DNA of 64,000 nucleotides from Semisulcospira habei (lineage: Eukaryota; Mollusca; Gastropoda; Semisulcospiridae). The first letter of the stretch is position 1, and each line of letters begins with the position of its first letter. Below are positions 53,158 through 64,000 of this stretch, piece by piece. The notes under the pieces are model-generated. The model saw only the letters and a list, made by a program, of their open reading frames with translations, had not been told where the DNA came from and ran no database searches. A program made the translations under genes and the position numbers. The stretch lies in contig BTPG01000003.1 of NCBI GenBank assembly GCA_036245525.1, forward strand, positions 189,585,660 to 189,649,659, given 5' to 3'.

Positions 53158-54090
53158 CATGAACTAAACTAAACTAAACTAAACTAAACTAAACTAAACT
53201 AAACTAAACTAAATTAAACTAAACTAAAACAAAAACCTAAAACTAAACTTAAAACTAAACTACACTACACTACACAAAAACTAAACTAAACAAGACCTAA
53301 ACAAAACAAACAAAACTAATCCAAACTAACTAAACTAAACTAAACTAAACTTAGCCTAAAACAAAACAAAACTAAACTAAACTAAACTAAAATAAAACAA
53401 AGAAAAAAAGCTAATCTAAACTATACTATACTTAAACCAAACCTAAAACTAAATCACACTAAACTGAACTTAAACTAAACTCAACGAAACTTAATTTAAA
53501 CAAAACCTAAACCTAAACCCCAACTCAACTCAAACTCAACCTAAAACTAAACTAAACTAAACTAAATGAAACTAAACTAAACTAAACTAAACCAGTAAAC
53601 GTAAGTTAAACTAAACTATAACTATACACCACCCAATCGCCAGCCCACAGAGAAATACGCAGGTATAGAATAAGACGATCATTTGCATTCTCTTATTTGA
53701 TCTCTTATCTATCTATTTATTCTTATTATTTGCATGATCGTCTTATTCTATACCTGCGTATTTCTCTGTGGGCTGGCGATTGGGTGCATGATAGGCGGGG
53801 GCAGGGGATCTAACTGTTTGTCTGTCCAGCGCTGAATGATTCCCCTTGGTTTGTGTACAATTCTGCCAGCGCTAGCCTCACCTATCTGGTTTGTGAGTAA
53901 ACTATAACTAAACTAAACTAAGCTAAACTAAAGTAAACTAACCAAACCTAAATCTAACGTAAACTAAACCAAACCTGACCTAAAATAACCTAACTAAACT
54001 AAACTAAACCCTAACCTGACCTAAACTAACTAAAATAAACTAAACTAAATTAAAACTAAACATAACCAGACCTAAATTAAACTAAACTAA
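53158..54090. repeat. Degenerate (AAACT)n pentanucleotide array
   Basis: Reiterated ACTAA/AAACT with variants (AAACCT, ACTAC, AACAA). It is interrupted at 53,625-53,898 by a foldback insert. Confidence 0.9.
53625..53898 (-). mobile_element. Foldback member of the 376-bp element family
   Basis: AAACTATAACTA is present on both sides (53613-53624 and 53899-53910), another 12-bp repeat, though in low-complexity sequence. The minus strand reads CTCACAAACCAGATAGGTGA and GGACAGACAAACAGTTAGATC, as in the copy at 51,060. CAATCGCCAGCCCACAGAGA and its complement form an arm pair around 53,635-53,787. Confidence 0.6.
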
Positions 54091-54115
54091 ACTGATCTAT
54101 CTATCTATCTATCTA

Positions 54116-54168
<53 letters not shown>

Positions 54169-54170
54169 AT
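54091..54170 (-). repeat. (TATC)n/(TGTC)n tract = 3' tail of the minus-strand LINE
   Basis: On the minus strand, the LINE C-terminus (RLRD) runs into GATATAGATAGATAGACAGACAG, so this tract is the LINE tail grown into a microsatellite. Confidence 0.75.
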
Positions 54171-55926
54171 CCCGTAGTCTTGACGACCGTTGGGGCACCA
54201 CTGATGACTTGGCAACCAGCTCACTCCATTCCTCTCTGTTCTCTGCCAGTCTTAGCTTATCACCCAGCCTCAGTCCTGTCCACTCTGAGATATTGTCCTC
54301 CCATCTTTCCCTCTGTCTTCCTCTCCTTCGTCCTCCTTGCACAGTGCCTTGCAGGATTGTTTTGGCAAGCCCTGCTGAACGTGTGACATGCCCATATCAC
54401 TTCAGTTTGCGTTTTTTCCAAAATGGCTAGTAGGTCTTCATAGGGCCCGATGGCTTGCCTGATTCTGCTTCCCACTTCCTCGTTCGTGATGTGATCTCTG
54501 CATGAAATGCCAAGCAGCCTTCGAAAACATCTCATTTCAGTGGCTTGTATCCTCCTTTCAAGGTCTGCTGTGAGGGTCCATGACTCGCAGGCATACAAGA
54601 ACACTGAGATGACTAAGGAGCGTATCAGTCTGATCTTGGAGCAGAGCGTGATGTTTCTGTCCTTCCATATGGTTTTCAATCTTGTCAGTGCTGTTGTTGT
54701 CTGCGCAATCCTGGACAGTATTTCTGGTTTTGATCCCTCATCTGTCACAATGGCTCCTAAGTATTTGAATTTATTTACTGTTTCTAGTTTTTGGCTTCCA
54801 ATCATGACGTCAGTGCCAATGCCACTGGTGTTATTTGTCATCAGTTTGGTCTTCTCTGCGCTGATTTTCATCCCATACGCAATGGCTGTACTGTCCAGCT
54901 TTTCCACCAGCTGAGCTAGCTCCTTCTCTGTTCCTGCAAGGCAATCAATGTCGTCCGCAAAGCGCAAGTTCGAGATTGTTCTGCCTCCAATACTGACATT
55001 TCCTTCATGATCTTTTAGAGCGTCATGATTCTTTCCAGGAAGATGTTGAAAAGAGTAGGTGAGAGCAAGCAGCCTTGTCTGACTCCAACTGTAGTCCTAA
55101 ACCAGTTTCCTATTTTGCCATTGAAGAAGACTGCGCTAATGGCCTTGTTGTAAAGGTTTGTTATGACTTTGATCATGTTGGCATTGATGTTGTATAGCTT
55201 CATGGTGGACCAAAGGGCTGCATGCCACACTCTGTCAAACGCTTTCTTAAAATCCACAAAGACATGATAGAGGTCTTGCTGGTGCTGGAGGTACCTCTCA
55301 CATAAAACTCTCAGGTTGAAGATCTGCTCAGTTGTGCCGCGCCCTGGTCTGAAGCCTGCCTGTTCCTCAGCTATGATTTCCTCTGCCTGTGGCTTCAGCC
55401 TGTTCAGTAGGATCTTTAACATGACTTTGCTTGGGTGGCATATAAGACTGATCGTGCGATAATTCTAGCATTGATGTAAGTTGCCTTTTGGGAAGAGTTA
55501 TTATATGGTTGGGTCCATGGTGTGGGCCAATCCCCTGACTGCCAGATCTTATTGCAGATTGTTAGTAAGGCGCTTATCATGTCTTCTCCCCCTTCTTGAA
55601 CTAGTTTTGCATGGATGTTGTCTGCTCCTGCTGCCTTCCCTTTTTTAGCGACTTCACTGCAGCCTCTACTTCTTCTCGAAGGATGGGATAGTTGCCATTG
55701 TTGGTCACGGGTGGGTTGACAAGTATGCCTGGGTCCCCTGCAGCTCGGTGGTTGTACAAATCTGAACGGTACTCGGTCCATCTCTTCAGTATGTCTTGGT
55801 CTTCCGTAAGATAGTTCCCTTCACTATCTTGAATGACCGAGGAGCATCCTTGTTTTACACTGGTCAGGTCTTTCACCAGCTGGTATGTTTTTTTTGCTAT
55901 TATTTTTGTTCAGATTTTCTTCTACG
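54157..55926 (-). pseudogene. RTE-like LINE, reverse transcriptase half (host of the nested LINE)
   Basis: Read from right to left: ENLNKNNSKKTYQLVKDLTS, YLTEDQDILKRWTEYRSDLY, a frameshift and a stop near 55,460-55,500, EEQAGFRPGRGTTEQIFNLR, VFVDFKKAFDRVWHAALWST and VGVRQGCLLSPTLFNIFLER. A 1-base frameshift follows at about 55,020. Then RFADDIDCLAG (FADD codons at 54950-54961), YGMKISAEKTKLMTNNTSGI and YACESWTLTADLERRIQATE. The C-terminus is RRGRQRERWEDNISEWTGLR, then SSVVPQRSSRLRD. Its endonuclease half lies at 58,757-59,992 on the far side of the nested LINE. At least two frameshifts and one stop make it inactive. Confidence 0.85.
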
Positions 55927-58760
55927 TGTGGATGCAGTCTGGCCAGAAAAGGCTGTTAAGTGGGGAGATGATTCTGTAATCAGGTCATGAAGAGGAGAAT
56001 GCCCCCCATACAGAAGGAGTAGCATTCATGCTGTCACCAGTGGCACAGAGAGCGCTGATGGGCTGGGAACCTCTTGGGCCAAGAATTATCACAGCAGCCT
56101 TTAGAACCAAGAAAAAGCTTAAGCTGAACGTCATCCAGTGTTATGCGCCCACCAATGACAGTGACGAGGAAGAGAAACAAGAGTTCTACGACCGACTCCA
56201 GAGTGCCGTGGACAAATGTGCGGAGCGAGACATCACCATCGTCATGGGCGATTTTAATGCCAAAATAGGGGAGGACAACACCGGATACGAAGAGGTGATG
56301 GGGAGACACGGACTAGGCTCAGAGATGAGTGAGAACGGGGAGAGGTTTGTAGACTTTTGTGCTCTAAACCGACTTGTCATTGGAGGCAGCATCTTCCCAC
56401 ACAGAAGAATACACAAAGCAACTTGGGTCTCACCTGACCATACAACAGAGAACCAAATAGACCACATCTGCATTAGCAAGAAATTTAGAAGATCCCTTCA
56501 AGATGTTCGAGTGAGGAGGGGAGCAGATGTCGCCTCCGACCACCATCTGCTTACCTTAAGAATGAAGCTCAAGCTAAAGAAAAGCCGCACAGAGACAACA
56601 AGAAGACAGCGCTATAATGTAGGCCTCCTGAGAGAAACTGGAGTTAGAGAAGAGTTCAAACTGGTGCTGTCCAACCGGTTTCAAGCGCTATAGGAGCTAG
56701 TAAATGAAGAGGAGGCGGTCACCACAGAGCAGCAGTGGAAGGCAGTTAGAGAGGCGCTGAACTCAACCTGCAAAGACACTGTAGGGTTCAGGAAACACCA
56801 CCACAAGGACTGGCTGTCGGCACAGACCTTGAAGAAGATAGAATCGAGGAAGCAGAAGAAAGCAGCGGTCAACAACAGTCGCACGAGAGCAGCCAAAGTA
56901 AGGGCACAGGAGGAATACTCGGAAGCCAACCGCGAGGTGAAGAGGAGTATCAGGGCAGACAAGAGGGCCTACACAGACAGCCTGGCAGCAGAGGCAGAAA
57001 AGGCAGCAGGCAGCGGCAACATGAAACGGCTCTACGACATTACCAGAAGATTGTCGGGTAAGTATGGCCATACAGAAAGACCAGTAAAAGACAAAGAAGG
57101 CAAGCCTATTGCAGACAGAGCAGACCAACTCGACAGATGGGCCGAGTATTTTGAAGAGTTACTGAACAGACCTAGCTCACCCGACCCCCCCGACATCCAG
57201 CCGGCAGAGACCGACCTACCCATCAGCTGTGACAGACCCAGCCGGGAAGAGATCAGAAGAGCAGTGGCATTTTTGAAGAATGGCAAAGCAGTAGGGCCAG
57301 ATGGCATCCCAGCGGAGTCTCTGAAAGCAGACCTAGAGACAACAGTGGAGATGTTGTACCCACTGTTTGGAAAGATCTGGGAAGAGGAGGTGATGCCAGC
57401 TGACTGGAAGGAGGGGTACCTAATCAAGCTTCCCAAGAAAGGCGACCTCAGCAAGTGTTCCAACTACAGAGGAATCACCTTGCTGTCAGTACCAGGAAAG
57501 GTCTTCAACAGGATCATCCTAGAGAGAATGAAGAGCTCCGTTGACCCCCAGCTGAGAGACCAGCAAGCAGGATTCAGGAAGAACCGATCATGTACAGACC
57601 AGATCGCCACTCTCCGCATCATCGTGGAACAGTCTCTGGAGTGGAGCTCCCCGCTGTACGTCAACTTTGTGGATTATGAGAAAGCATTTGACAGCGTGGA
57701 CCGAGAGACTCTGTGGAAACTCCTACGACACTACGGTGTACCCACAAAGCTCGTCCGCCTGATCAAGAGCAGCTATGATGGCATGACATGTCGCGTGATC
57801 CACGAAGGGCAGTTCACCAGGGAGCTCCAGGTCAGAACTGGTGTCAGGCAGGGGTGTCTGCTGTCTCCGTTCCTCTTCCTACTGGCCATAGACTGGGTCA
57901 TGAAGATGACCACAGAGCACAGACGAAGTGGAATACAGTGGACACTGTGGACACAGCTTGACGACCTCGATTTTGCAGACGACTTGGCATTACTGTCCCA
58001 CACTCGTCAACAAATGCAGGACAAGACCACGAGGCTTGCTGACATCTCGTCCCAAGTGGGCCTCACCATTCACAAACAGAAAACAAAGACAATGAGGCTG
58101 AACACAACCAGGGAAGAACCAATCTTGCTTGCTGGCACCCCGTTGGAGGAGGTGGAGTCCTTCACCTATCTCGGGAGCATCATAGACAAAAAAAAGGCGG
58201 CACTGATGCATATGTCAGAGCACGAATCGGTAAAGCCAGAGCAGCCTTTCTCCAGTTAAAAAAAGCGTGGAGTTCCAGAGAGCTGTCACAACACACCAAA
58301 GTCCGGATTTTCAACTCCAATGTAAAAGCAGTTCTCCTATATGGAGCAGAGACTTGGAGATTGACAAAAACCACAGTCAACAGAGTACAGACCTTCATGA
58401 ACAGTTGCCTTAGAAGAATTTTGAAAATCCACTGGCCAGAAAAGATCAGCAACGTCAGACTCTGGGACAGAACAGAGCAGATAACAACAGAGAATGAAAT
58501 TGGGCGAAGAAGATGGGGATGGATCGGTCACAGCCTGAGAAAGCCAGCTTCCAGTATCACTAGGCAGGCATTGTCATGGAACCCCCAGGGAAAGAGGAAA
58601 AGAGGTAGGCCGAGAAACTCCTGGCGTCGAGACCTCCAAGCAGACATCAAGAGACTGGGAACCACCTGGAGTAGAATCGAAGGAGAAGCACAGGACAGGA
58701 GTTGCTGGAGGTCTCTCGTCGACGGCCTATACCCGGGTAGGGGTGACAGGCGTAAGTAAG
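55927..58760 (+). mobile_element. RTE-like LINE nested in the minus-strand LINE (about 2.83 kb)
   Basis: The left junction lies within a few bases of 55,927, where the minus-strand protein stops and SGQKRLLSGEMIL begins. The right end is CGTAAGTAAG, with the stop codon inside a TAAG tail. The 5' end is truncated by about 50 endonuclease residues. No clear target duplication was found. Confidence 0.8.
55930..58759 (+). pseudogene. Endonuclease-reverse transcriptase ORF of the nested LINE
   Basis: Endonuclease: SGHEEENAPHTEGVAFMLSP, NVIQCYAPTND, ITIVMGDFNAKIGEDNTGYE, ATWVSPDHTTENQIDHICIS and GADVASDHHLL, with the catalytic Asn/Asp/His signatures of apurinic-type nucleases. Linker, then RT: KLPKKGDLSKCSNYRGITLL, RDQQAGFRKNRSCTDQIATL, YVNFVDYEKAFDSVDRETLW, VRTGVRQGCLLSPFLFLLAI and LDFADDLALLSHTRQQMQDK (FADD box). 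C-terminus: AVLLYGAETWRLTKTTVNRV, RRRWGWIGHSLRKPASSITR and RGRPRNSWRRDL, ending GRGDRRK. Defects: TAA at 55977-55979, TAG at 56691-56693, and a frameshift in an A8 run at about 58,187-58,194. All other motifs are intact, so inactivation is recent relative to its host LINE. Confidence 0.9.
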
Positions 58761-59992
58761 TCAATCCACTTATTCTTTGCCTTTTTCATGCTTTTCTTGA
58801 TATCCTGGTTAATTTCCCTGTATTGTTTACCTCCTTCTACCTCTGATTTCTTTTTCTTTAATTCTCGACCCCGCCGTGAGATGGCCTTAGTTGCCTGCTC
58901 GGCGTTAAACCCAAATAACTAACTAACTTTAATTCTCGACGCTTGTCACATAGAACAAAGATGTCAGCTGTAACCCAAGGTTTCTTTGCTTGTCGGTGTT
59001 TACCAAGGATCTCACTGGCTGTTTTGGTTACAGCAGTGTTAAATGTGTCGATCAGTGTGTCCACATCCGTGTCTTTTGCACCTAGAAGTAGCAGTGGCGC
59101 GAAGTTTCCTCCTATCTTTGCCTGGAAGGCTTCCGCTACCTCTGGGTCTTTCAGTTTCTCGAGGTCAAACTTGATTCTGGTGGGACCCAGTCCCTGCTTG
59201 TTGACCATCTTTAGGCGGAGTCGGAAGGTCACTAAGTCATTGTCGCTTCCAATGTCTGCTTCCGGAAAATTTCTTGTCTTGGCAATGTTCACACTGGTTT
59301 GGAAGCGTCTCTTCACCATGATGTAGTCAATTTGGTTATGGTGCTCTCCGTTCAGGCTGTGCCATGTCCACCTTCTGGATGCTTTGTGTGGGCCAAACGT
59401 GTTCATCAGCTTTAGATCATTTGAGCTGGCAAATTCCAGAAGCCTTAAGCCTCTGTCGTTGGTCTCTGCATTGCAGTAGCGTCCGCATGTGCCTCTCCAG
59501 TTCCTAGCAGCATCCTCTCCTATTTTGGCATTCCAGTCTCCCTGCACCACAAGAATGTCTTTCTTGGGGGTCTGGTCCAAGACTTCTTGCAGTTGGTTAT
59601 AGAAGTCTTCTATTTCCTCATCGCCATAGTCTGTTGTTGGGGCGTAAACTTGTACAATGGTGATATTGAATGGGGTTGCCCTCAAGCGTATGGTGATAAG
59701 CCTACTGGAGACTGGCCGACAACTCATGCCAGTGTTCACGATGTCTTTGTGGACGAAAAATCCGACACCCTATTCGTGTTTGTCTTCTCTGCCACTGTAA
59801 TACAGTTTGTGGTTTTGCTGGGTTGATGTTTCCTCAAGGCTCTTCCATCGTACTTCGCACAGTCCTAGGATGGTCCAGTGGTATCTGTTCATTTCGTGTG
59901 TCAGTTCCTCTACCTTTCCAGGCGTTCTTAATGTTCTGACGTTCCAGGTGCCAATGCTGATGTTTCTGGCACGCCCTTTGAACCCTGAGTAA
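58757..59992 (-). pseudogene. RTE-like LINE, endonuclease half (split by a SINE tail)
   Basis: Minus strand from 59,985: RARNISIGTWNVRTLRTPGK, MNRYHWTILGLCEVRWKSLE, a TAG at 59770-59772 where Tyr is expected, GVGFFVHKDIVNTGM, FNITIVQVYAPTTDYGDEEI, DILVVQGDWNAKIGEDAARN, RRWTWHSLNGEHHNQIDYIM and DIGSDNDLVTFRLRLK (SDND in place of the usual SDH). It continues AKKPWVTADIFVLCDKRREL, is cut by a 58-bp SINE piece at 58,870-58,927, resumes KKKSEVEGGKQYREINQDIK and reaches KNKWID at the junction with the nested LINE. Together with 54,157-55,926 this is a nearly full-length element of about 3 kb. Confidence 0.85.
58870..58927 (+). mobile_element. 5'-truncated SINE insertion with 13-bp target duplication
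   Basis: TTTAATTCTCGAC occurs at 58857-58869 and 58928-58940. The 58-bp insert ends CTCGGCGTTAAACCC then AAATAACTAACTAAC. It is opposite in strand to its host LINE. Confidence 0.85.
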
Positions 59993-61060
59993 ATAAGAAG
60001 TCTATATACCCTTCAGCCCTGACTTTATTTGAGAAATTTCTGTTGAAAATGGGTGTGTACAGTAAAATATTTGTAAATAATACTTTACAACAGATATCCC
60101 CATAAAGGTATATATGTACAGATTTGCCATTGGATGGACTACCGTTTTATGGATTTGACCACACTTTGTCACATGTGTCATAATGCCTGGTGACAGAAAT
60201 AGTGACAGGTGACAATAAACTTTTTAAAAAAGTCTTTCGTGCATGACAGGTCACTGGTACTTAACATGCATCACTAAATAGGGTGTCTGTTAGTGTGACA
60301 CATAAGTGTCCATGCATTTCCAGCATGCCGATACAACGTAAGGCCCCTAACTTGTCACCAGATGTCAATGTTTACACCTGCCACTGATAAGGTATATCCA
60401 CGGTCTATACAACATGTAATAAGCGGCGTCGAATGATGATCAGTGTGTCTGTGTTGTGTCTCGTACACTATCGGATGGAAGTACCAGTGTTGTAAAGACT
60501 ATACACGTACTGCACATGTGACCAATGTGTGTCGTTGGTGTCCACAGACTTACCTACAGGTGCACCAAGGTGTGGCATAAAAAAACCGGAATATCAATTA
60601 CAACCTCAGTCCGAATTCAGCATTACAATCAAGTTGAAGTCATTGCCGTTGTCAGTGACTCAAACGGCGATCGCTCCAGCTGACACTGCCAACACGTGGT
60701 TACAAAGCTGCCTCGCGGTAGGTATGCACACATGTCCCTATACATCAAAGCTATCTGCTTTTGAAACCATGTCTCCAAACAAAATTTTATCACTCCGAAT
60801 ATCTACACATCCACTCGCCATTCCGACCGTAATTCCCACGCTAGCGCCGAAAAACTGACCGCATACCACAGACGAACGTACGTGCCGTGTACCGAGTGTA
60901 AACAGGATATGTCAGTGCGAAGGGCGAGGTCACCACACGCACAGCGAGGCTCGCGCGTCACCGGGCGCGCGATACGAAACACCTGACACCGCTGTAGCGG
61001 TTTGTCGGGTTCAACGGTATACTGACGAGGCCGCGAACCGCTACAGCGGTTTGCCGGGTT
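59993..61060. other. No gene recognised
   Basis: The frame at 60,529-60,858 has no recognisable family. At 60,987-61,062 CGCTGTAGCGGTTTG and CGCTACAGCGGTTTG occur twice, each followed by (T/C)CGGGTTCAA, around a TATACTGACGAG word resembling the Pal-E end. Confidence 0.35.
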
Positions 61061-61062
61061 CA

Positions 61063-61141
61063 AACTAAACTAAACTAAACTAAACTAAACTAAACTAAAC
61101 TAAACTAAACTAAACTAAACTAAACTAAACTAAACTAAACT
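61063..61141. repeat. (AAACT)n array
   Basis: About 16 exact AAACT units, cleaner than the 53-54 kb array. Confidence 0.95.
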
Positions 61142-61455
61142 TTTGATGAACCCAGCTCTCCCTTTCCCACCGCATATATAAGCAAAAGCCGCTGCGGCAA
61201 CTAAATAATTTAAATATTCGCAATGATCAGGGTTTTGTCTCATTTAAAGGTCAGTTTTCCCGGGTAAAATTCATAGTGTGTTTGGCGCGCTTTATCAATG
61301 GATGCTCGTTCATATGCTACAAGAATTTCCACATGCTTGTGCATATGGCGACAAATTCTAGCTTGATCTTATTCTTGATGTTCACGATGAAGTTAAAAAT
61401 CATGCACGAGAACGCACGCAAAGTAAAGTGCATGCTCCACATTCTTTAATGTGCA
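61142..61455. other. No gene recognised
   Basis: Nothing recognised. Confidence 0.3.
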
Positions 61456-61458
61456 CAT

Positions 61459-61535
61459 TACGATACGTGCCGCATTCATTCGGAACTGCGGCTTTATTTA
61501 TGCGGATGCGGCGCGTCTCGAGTGAGGTAACCGCT
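61459..61535. mobile_element. Pal-D element, eroded
   Basis: GATACGTGCCGCATTCATTC pairs with GGATGCGGCGCGTCTCGAG. Confidence 0.6.
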
Positions 61536-61680
61536 TCAGTGCCGGCACACAGCGACCAACACGAGCGCTAAAGGGGTAGATCCAAGAATGCACGAAGCAC
61601 AGATCCTCGTGAGCCCCCGCAATTGCGGGGGCTTATGAGGATCTATGCCTCTTGTAACATTCATTTACACCTCTGTTCCT
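61527..61680. mobile_element. Pal-B element, core 61591-61656
   Basis: GGTAACCGCTTCAGTGCC at the left overlaps the end of the Pal-D. Hairpin GCACGAAGCACAGATCCTCG with AGGATCTATGCCTCTTG. Confidence 0.65.
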
Positions 61681-61706
61681 CAGCTAGACACACTGAGTGA
61701 ATCTGT

Positions 61707-61920
61707 TTAACGCATTCAGTCCTGACGCACTACAGCAGGAGATGGGTCGACCATGATAATTCAAGGGTAGTGCCAGATGAGCTTGGCGCCTGTCGGCGCC
61801 AAGCTCATCTGGCACTGCCCTTAAATTATCATGGTCGATCCATCTTCTGCAACTGGTGCATAGTCATTAGATGACGCCTCTAAAATTTGGGAATTGCTGC
61901 CGTCGGGCTGCATGAGTTAA
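61707..61920. mobile_element. Pal-A2 element, TTAA to TTAA (214 bp)
   Basis: TTAACGCATTCAGTCCTGAC at the left, CGGGCTGCATGAGTTAA at the right. Hairpin GAGCTTGGCGCC(TGTC)GGCGCC is near-perfect. Confidence 0.85.
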
Positions 61921-62618
61921 GAGACACGTATTAGCTGCTGGTACAGCAGGGTCAAACACACAGCCTAGCCGCTTTCAGCAAACCACCCTTTCACAAGAAA
62001 AAAATGGGATCGTAGAAGACAGGTGCTCTCCCAATAGAAGTGTTGAAAGGGGAAAGCAGTGTCACCTGTCATTTAACGACCGCCACTTCTATTTGCTTGC
62101 CCGTGTTGAAGAAAGAGAAATGTCCCCTTGGGACAATAACGTCTTGTCGTGTCGTGTCTCGCCTTTATTATCTTCTTCTTCTTCTGATTCCTCTGCCACG
62201 ATCTTATCTTATACAATATTACCTTATCTCATCTTTATACTATTTATAAAAAAACAAACAAACAAACAAAAAGCACAAACAAACAAACAATTTATTTCAT
62301 CTCGTCTTCATTTATCATCTTGTCTTCATTTATCTTTAGGTGGCAGCAGCTCAATCTAATTCACTCACGAACAATCACTCTTCTTCTATTTTTATTTAAT
62401 CATCTATTATCTCCCCTCCTCCACCCCCCCCCCCTCCACCCCGACCTCCACCCCCCGCTTTACGTCATCACATCGTCTCCCGAGACAACCTGATACTCAG
62501 TTTCTCTTCCAGTATAATCTGACAGGGAAAAGTGACAATCCACTGTCCCGTAATCCCGTTCACATTTTGAGCCAAGTGAGGGCGAAGGACATTATATGTA
62601 GCCCGAATAGCAGCAGAA
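61921..62618. other. No gene; low-complexity T/C and AAAC tracts
   Basis: TCTTCTTCTTC at about 62,172, AAACAAAC runs at about 62,250-62,290 and a C-run at about 62,413-62,460. Confidence 0.45.
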
Positions 62619-62835
62619 TTAACCCCTTCCATGCCAATGGACGCATATTTTGGTTTTCGGAAATCTTCGCTCTTTCAAGGACCAAAAAGTCACAACCGTC
62701 TGAGGAACATGCATGCAAATTGGTCTCAGCAAGAGGCATAGATCCTCTTGAGCCCCCGCAGTCGCGGGGGCTCAGGAGGATCTATGCCTCTTGCAGTTGG
62801 ACCGTGTTCACATTTTCTCGGCGGTGAAGGGGTTA
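62619..62835. mobile_element. Pal-B element, complete (217 bp)
   Basis: TTAACCCCTTCCATGCCAAT at the left, GGCGGTGAAGGGGTTAA at the right. Both arms changed from TCATGAG to TCTTGAG/CTCAGGA, so one wobble remains. Same length as the 18,571 copy. Confidence 0.9.
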
Positions 62836-62930
62836 AATTGCGAGAGGTTCCTGCCGAGCTAGTCAGGTCAACTAACGTCACGGTCGATCCACATCTACTG
62901 ACTAGCACGGATCTATCGCTGAACAGACTG

Positions 62931-63001
62931 TTAACCCTATTATGGCTGTCGGTAGCAGGAATCATCGCGACAAAAACCGGTACCGACAGCCAAAATGTTA
63001 A
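62931..63001. mobile_element. Pal-C element with the left stem deleted
   Basis: TTAACCCTATTATGGCTGTC at the left, CGACAGCCAAAATGTTAA at the right; the GTCGCGATGATTCC arm is missing on the left, as in the 52,303 copy. Confidence 0.75.
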
Positions 63002-63139
63002 GCCCTACGGCCCAGATTTGGGTGTTATACGGTTCATCAAAAATTAATAAACGTTATTCTTCATTCAGGCAATATTTATTAAACAGTGCTAATGTTGTCT
63101 GCAGTCTACTTTGCTGATGTAGTTTGAAGACTGCATTTT

Positions 63140-63288
63140 GATATTGAGGAAGCGGATCGACCATGATAGTTCAAGGGTGGTGCCAGAATTGATTGCCGCC
63201 TTCTGGCGCCAAGCTATTCTGGCACTGCCCTTGAATAATCATGACTGAGCCATATCCTGGTGTAATATATCCGGGTTGAAAGAGTTAG
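63140..63288. mobile_element. Pal-A element, eroded ends
   Basis: Left arm GGTGGTGCCAGAATTGATTG has changed, right arm GGCGCCAAGCTATTCTGGC is normal; right end GTTGAAAGAGTTAG. Confidence 0.6.
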
Positions 63289-63299
63289 ACCATTCTTAC

Positions 63300-63390
63300 T
63301 TGGGAACAAAAACAACGACGACGACGATGACAATGATGATGATGATGACAATGATGATGATGACAATAATAATAATAATAAAAATAAAAT
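63300..63390. repeat. GATGAT/AATAAT microsatellite
   Basis: GACGAC, GATGAT and AATAAT triplet runs. Confidence 0.9.
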
Positions 63391-63464
63391 ATACTATTAT
63401 TACTGCTGCTACTACCACTAAATCAACATCATAATACCCGTCATATGTATTATATATAAATGCT

Positions 63465-63775
63465 TTAATCCGTTCAGTGCCAAGAAATCTGAAGACCATC
63501 CAACAACCAGAGGTATAGATCCTCATGAGATCCTGCGACTGCAGGGGCTCATGAGGATCTATTTCTCTTGCTGACACCACTTTGAATCCATGTTTCTGGG
63601 GCAGCTTTTTTCTTGTTTGTTTTGTTTTTGTTGTTTGTTTGTTTGTTTGTTTTGGTAATGTATTGTATTGCATTGTATTGCATTGTATTGTATTGTATTG
63701 TGTTGTATTGTATTGTATTGTATTAACGAAGATTGCAGAAACACAGTCAGCATTAGCTGGCACTCAACGAGTTAA
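63465..63775. mobile_element. Pal-B element enlarged by microsatellites (311 bp)
   Basis: TTAATCCGTTCAGTGCCAAG at the left, GGCACTCAACGAGTTAA at the right. (GTTT)n and TATTG/CATTG repeats at about 63,610-63,725 sit between the hairpin and the AACGAAGATTGCAG flank. Confidence 0.75.
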
Positions 63776-63954
63776 ACAGCAAATTCTGTCCGTTGGCTCT
63801 GGGCGTAAGAGCGGTATTTCTCATCCAATAACTCTCTCACTTCGCCGCTCACCAATAGATCGATAATCTATTTGATCACTGTCACTCAAGTGACGGGAGA
63901 GTGTTCCGCGCAATGCCCTCGCAGAATAGATTGTGAGGGACTTAGATCTAGGAG

Positions 63955-64000
63955 CAACGTCGAGGTGATTCTGTCGGTAGCGCATCAGTTTTGTCGAGGT
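63955..64000. mobile_element. Possible Pal-C end at the window edge
   Basis: CTGTCGGTAGCGCATCAG and TTTTGTCGAGGT resemble the Pal-C left half; cut by the window end. Confidence 0.35.

Overview
The window looks like nuclear DNA from a marine invertebrate, most likely a mollusc and perhaps a snail. It has GT-AG introns, long microsatellites, mollusc-style SINE tails (GTTAAxC followed by AACT or CAAT repeats), RTE-type and Jockey-type LINEs, and Tc1, hAT and Harbinger relics. Nothing in it looks bacterial. The species assignment is inference.

One host gene is well supported. A three-exon gene at 478-3548 (+) encodes a 107-residue interferon-inducible ISG12/IFI27-like protein with an N-terminal signal peptide. 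No other host coding gene could be supported. Nearly all other open frames come from repeats, microsatellites or non-coding DNA.

The rest is a dense mosaic of transposable elements. The dominant component is a set of short palindromic elements (called Pal-A, B, C and D here, with a few minor families). They end in TTAA followed by CYCNTT, and each family has its own strong internal hairpin: Pal-A (core GCTTGGCGCC/GGCGCCAAGC), Pal-B (core GCAAGAGGCATAGATCCTC and its complement), Pal-C (core GTCGCGATGATTCC) and Pal-D (core GGATACGCGGCTTATG). I count roughly 30 Pal-A, 30 Pal-B, 9 Pal-C and 11 Pal-D copies or fragments. The TTAA boundary and CCC-type termini are what is expected of non-autonomous piggyBac-type elements. 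Several copies sit inside the internal TTAA of another copy or share one TTAA with a neighbour. No piggyBac transposase is visible here.

Region by region: 0.5-5.4 kb is the ISG12-like gene with Pal elements in its introns and 3' flank. 5.5-19 kb holds SINEs, a MADF-domain Harbinger relic (11.3-12.0 kb), a tandem repeat built on TGACCTTGACCTTT-like motifs (12.9-14.1 kb), two hAT-like elements and a LINE C-terminal relic. 19-36 kb holds Pal elements, two CRE-rich elements, a 170-bp tandem array (25.9-26.55 kb) and a SINE with a 13-bp target duplication. 36.3-38.26 kb is a 5'-truncated LINE with an intact reverse transcriptase frame, inserted in a Pal-A element. 38.5-40.2 kb is a broken Jockey-like LINE. 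40-49 kb is Pal elements and microsatellites. 49.3-51.5 kb is a complete but dead Tc1-like transposon with an internal insertion. 53.1-54.1 kb is an AAACT-type array. 54.1-60.0 kb is a minus-strand RTE-type LINE split by a plus-strand RTE-type LINE and a short SINE tail. 60-64 kb has a further AAACT array and more Pal elements.
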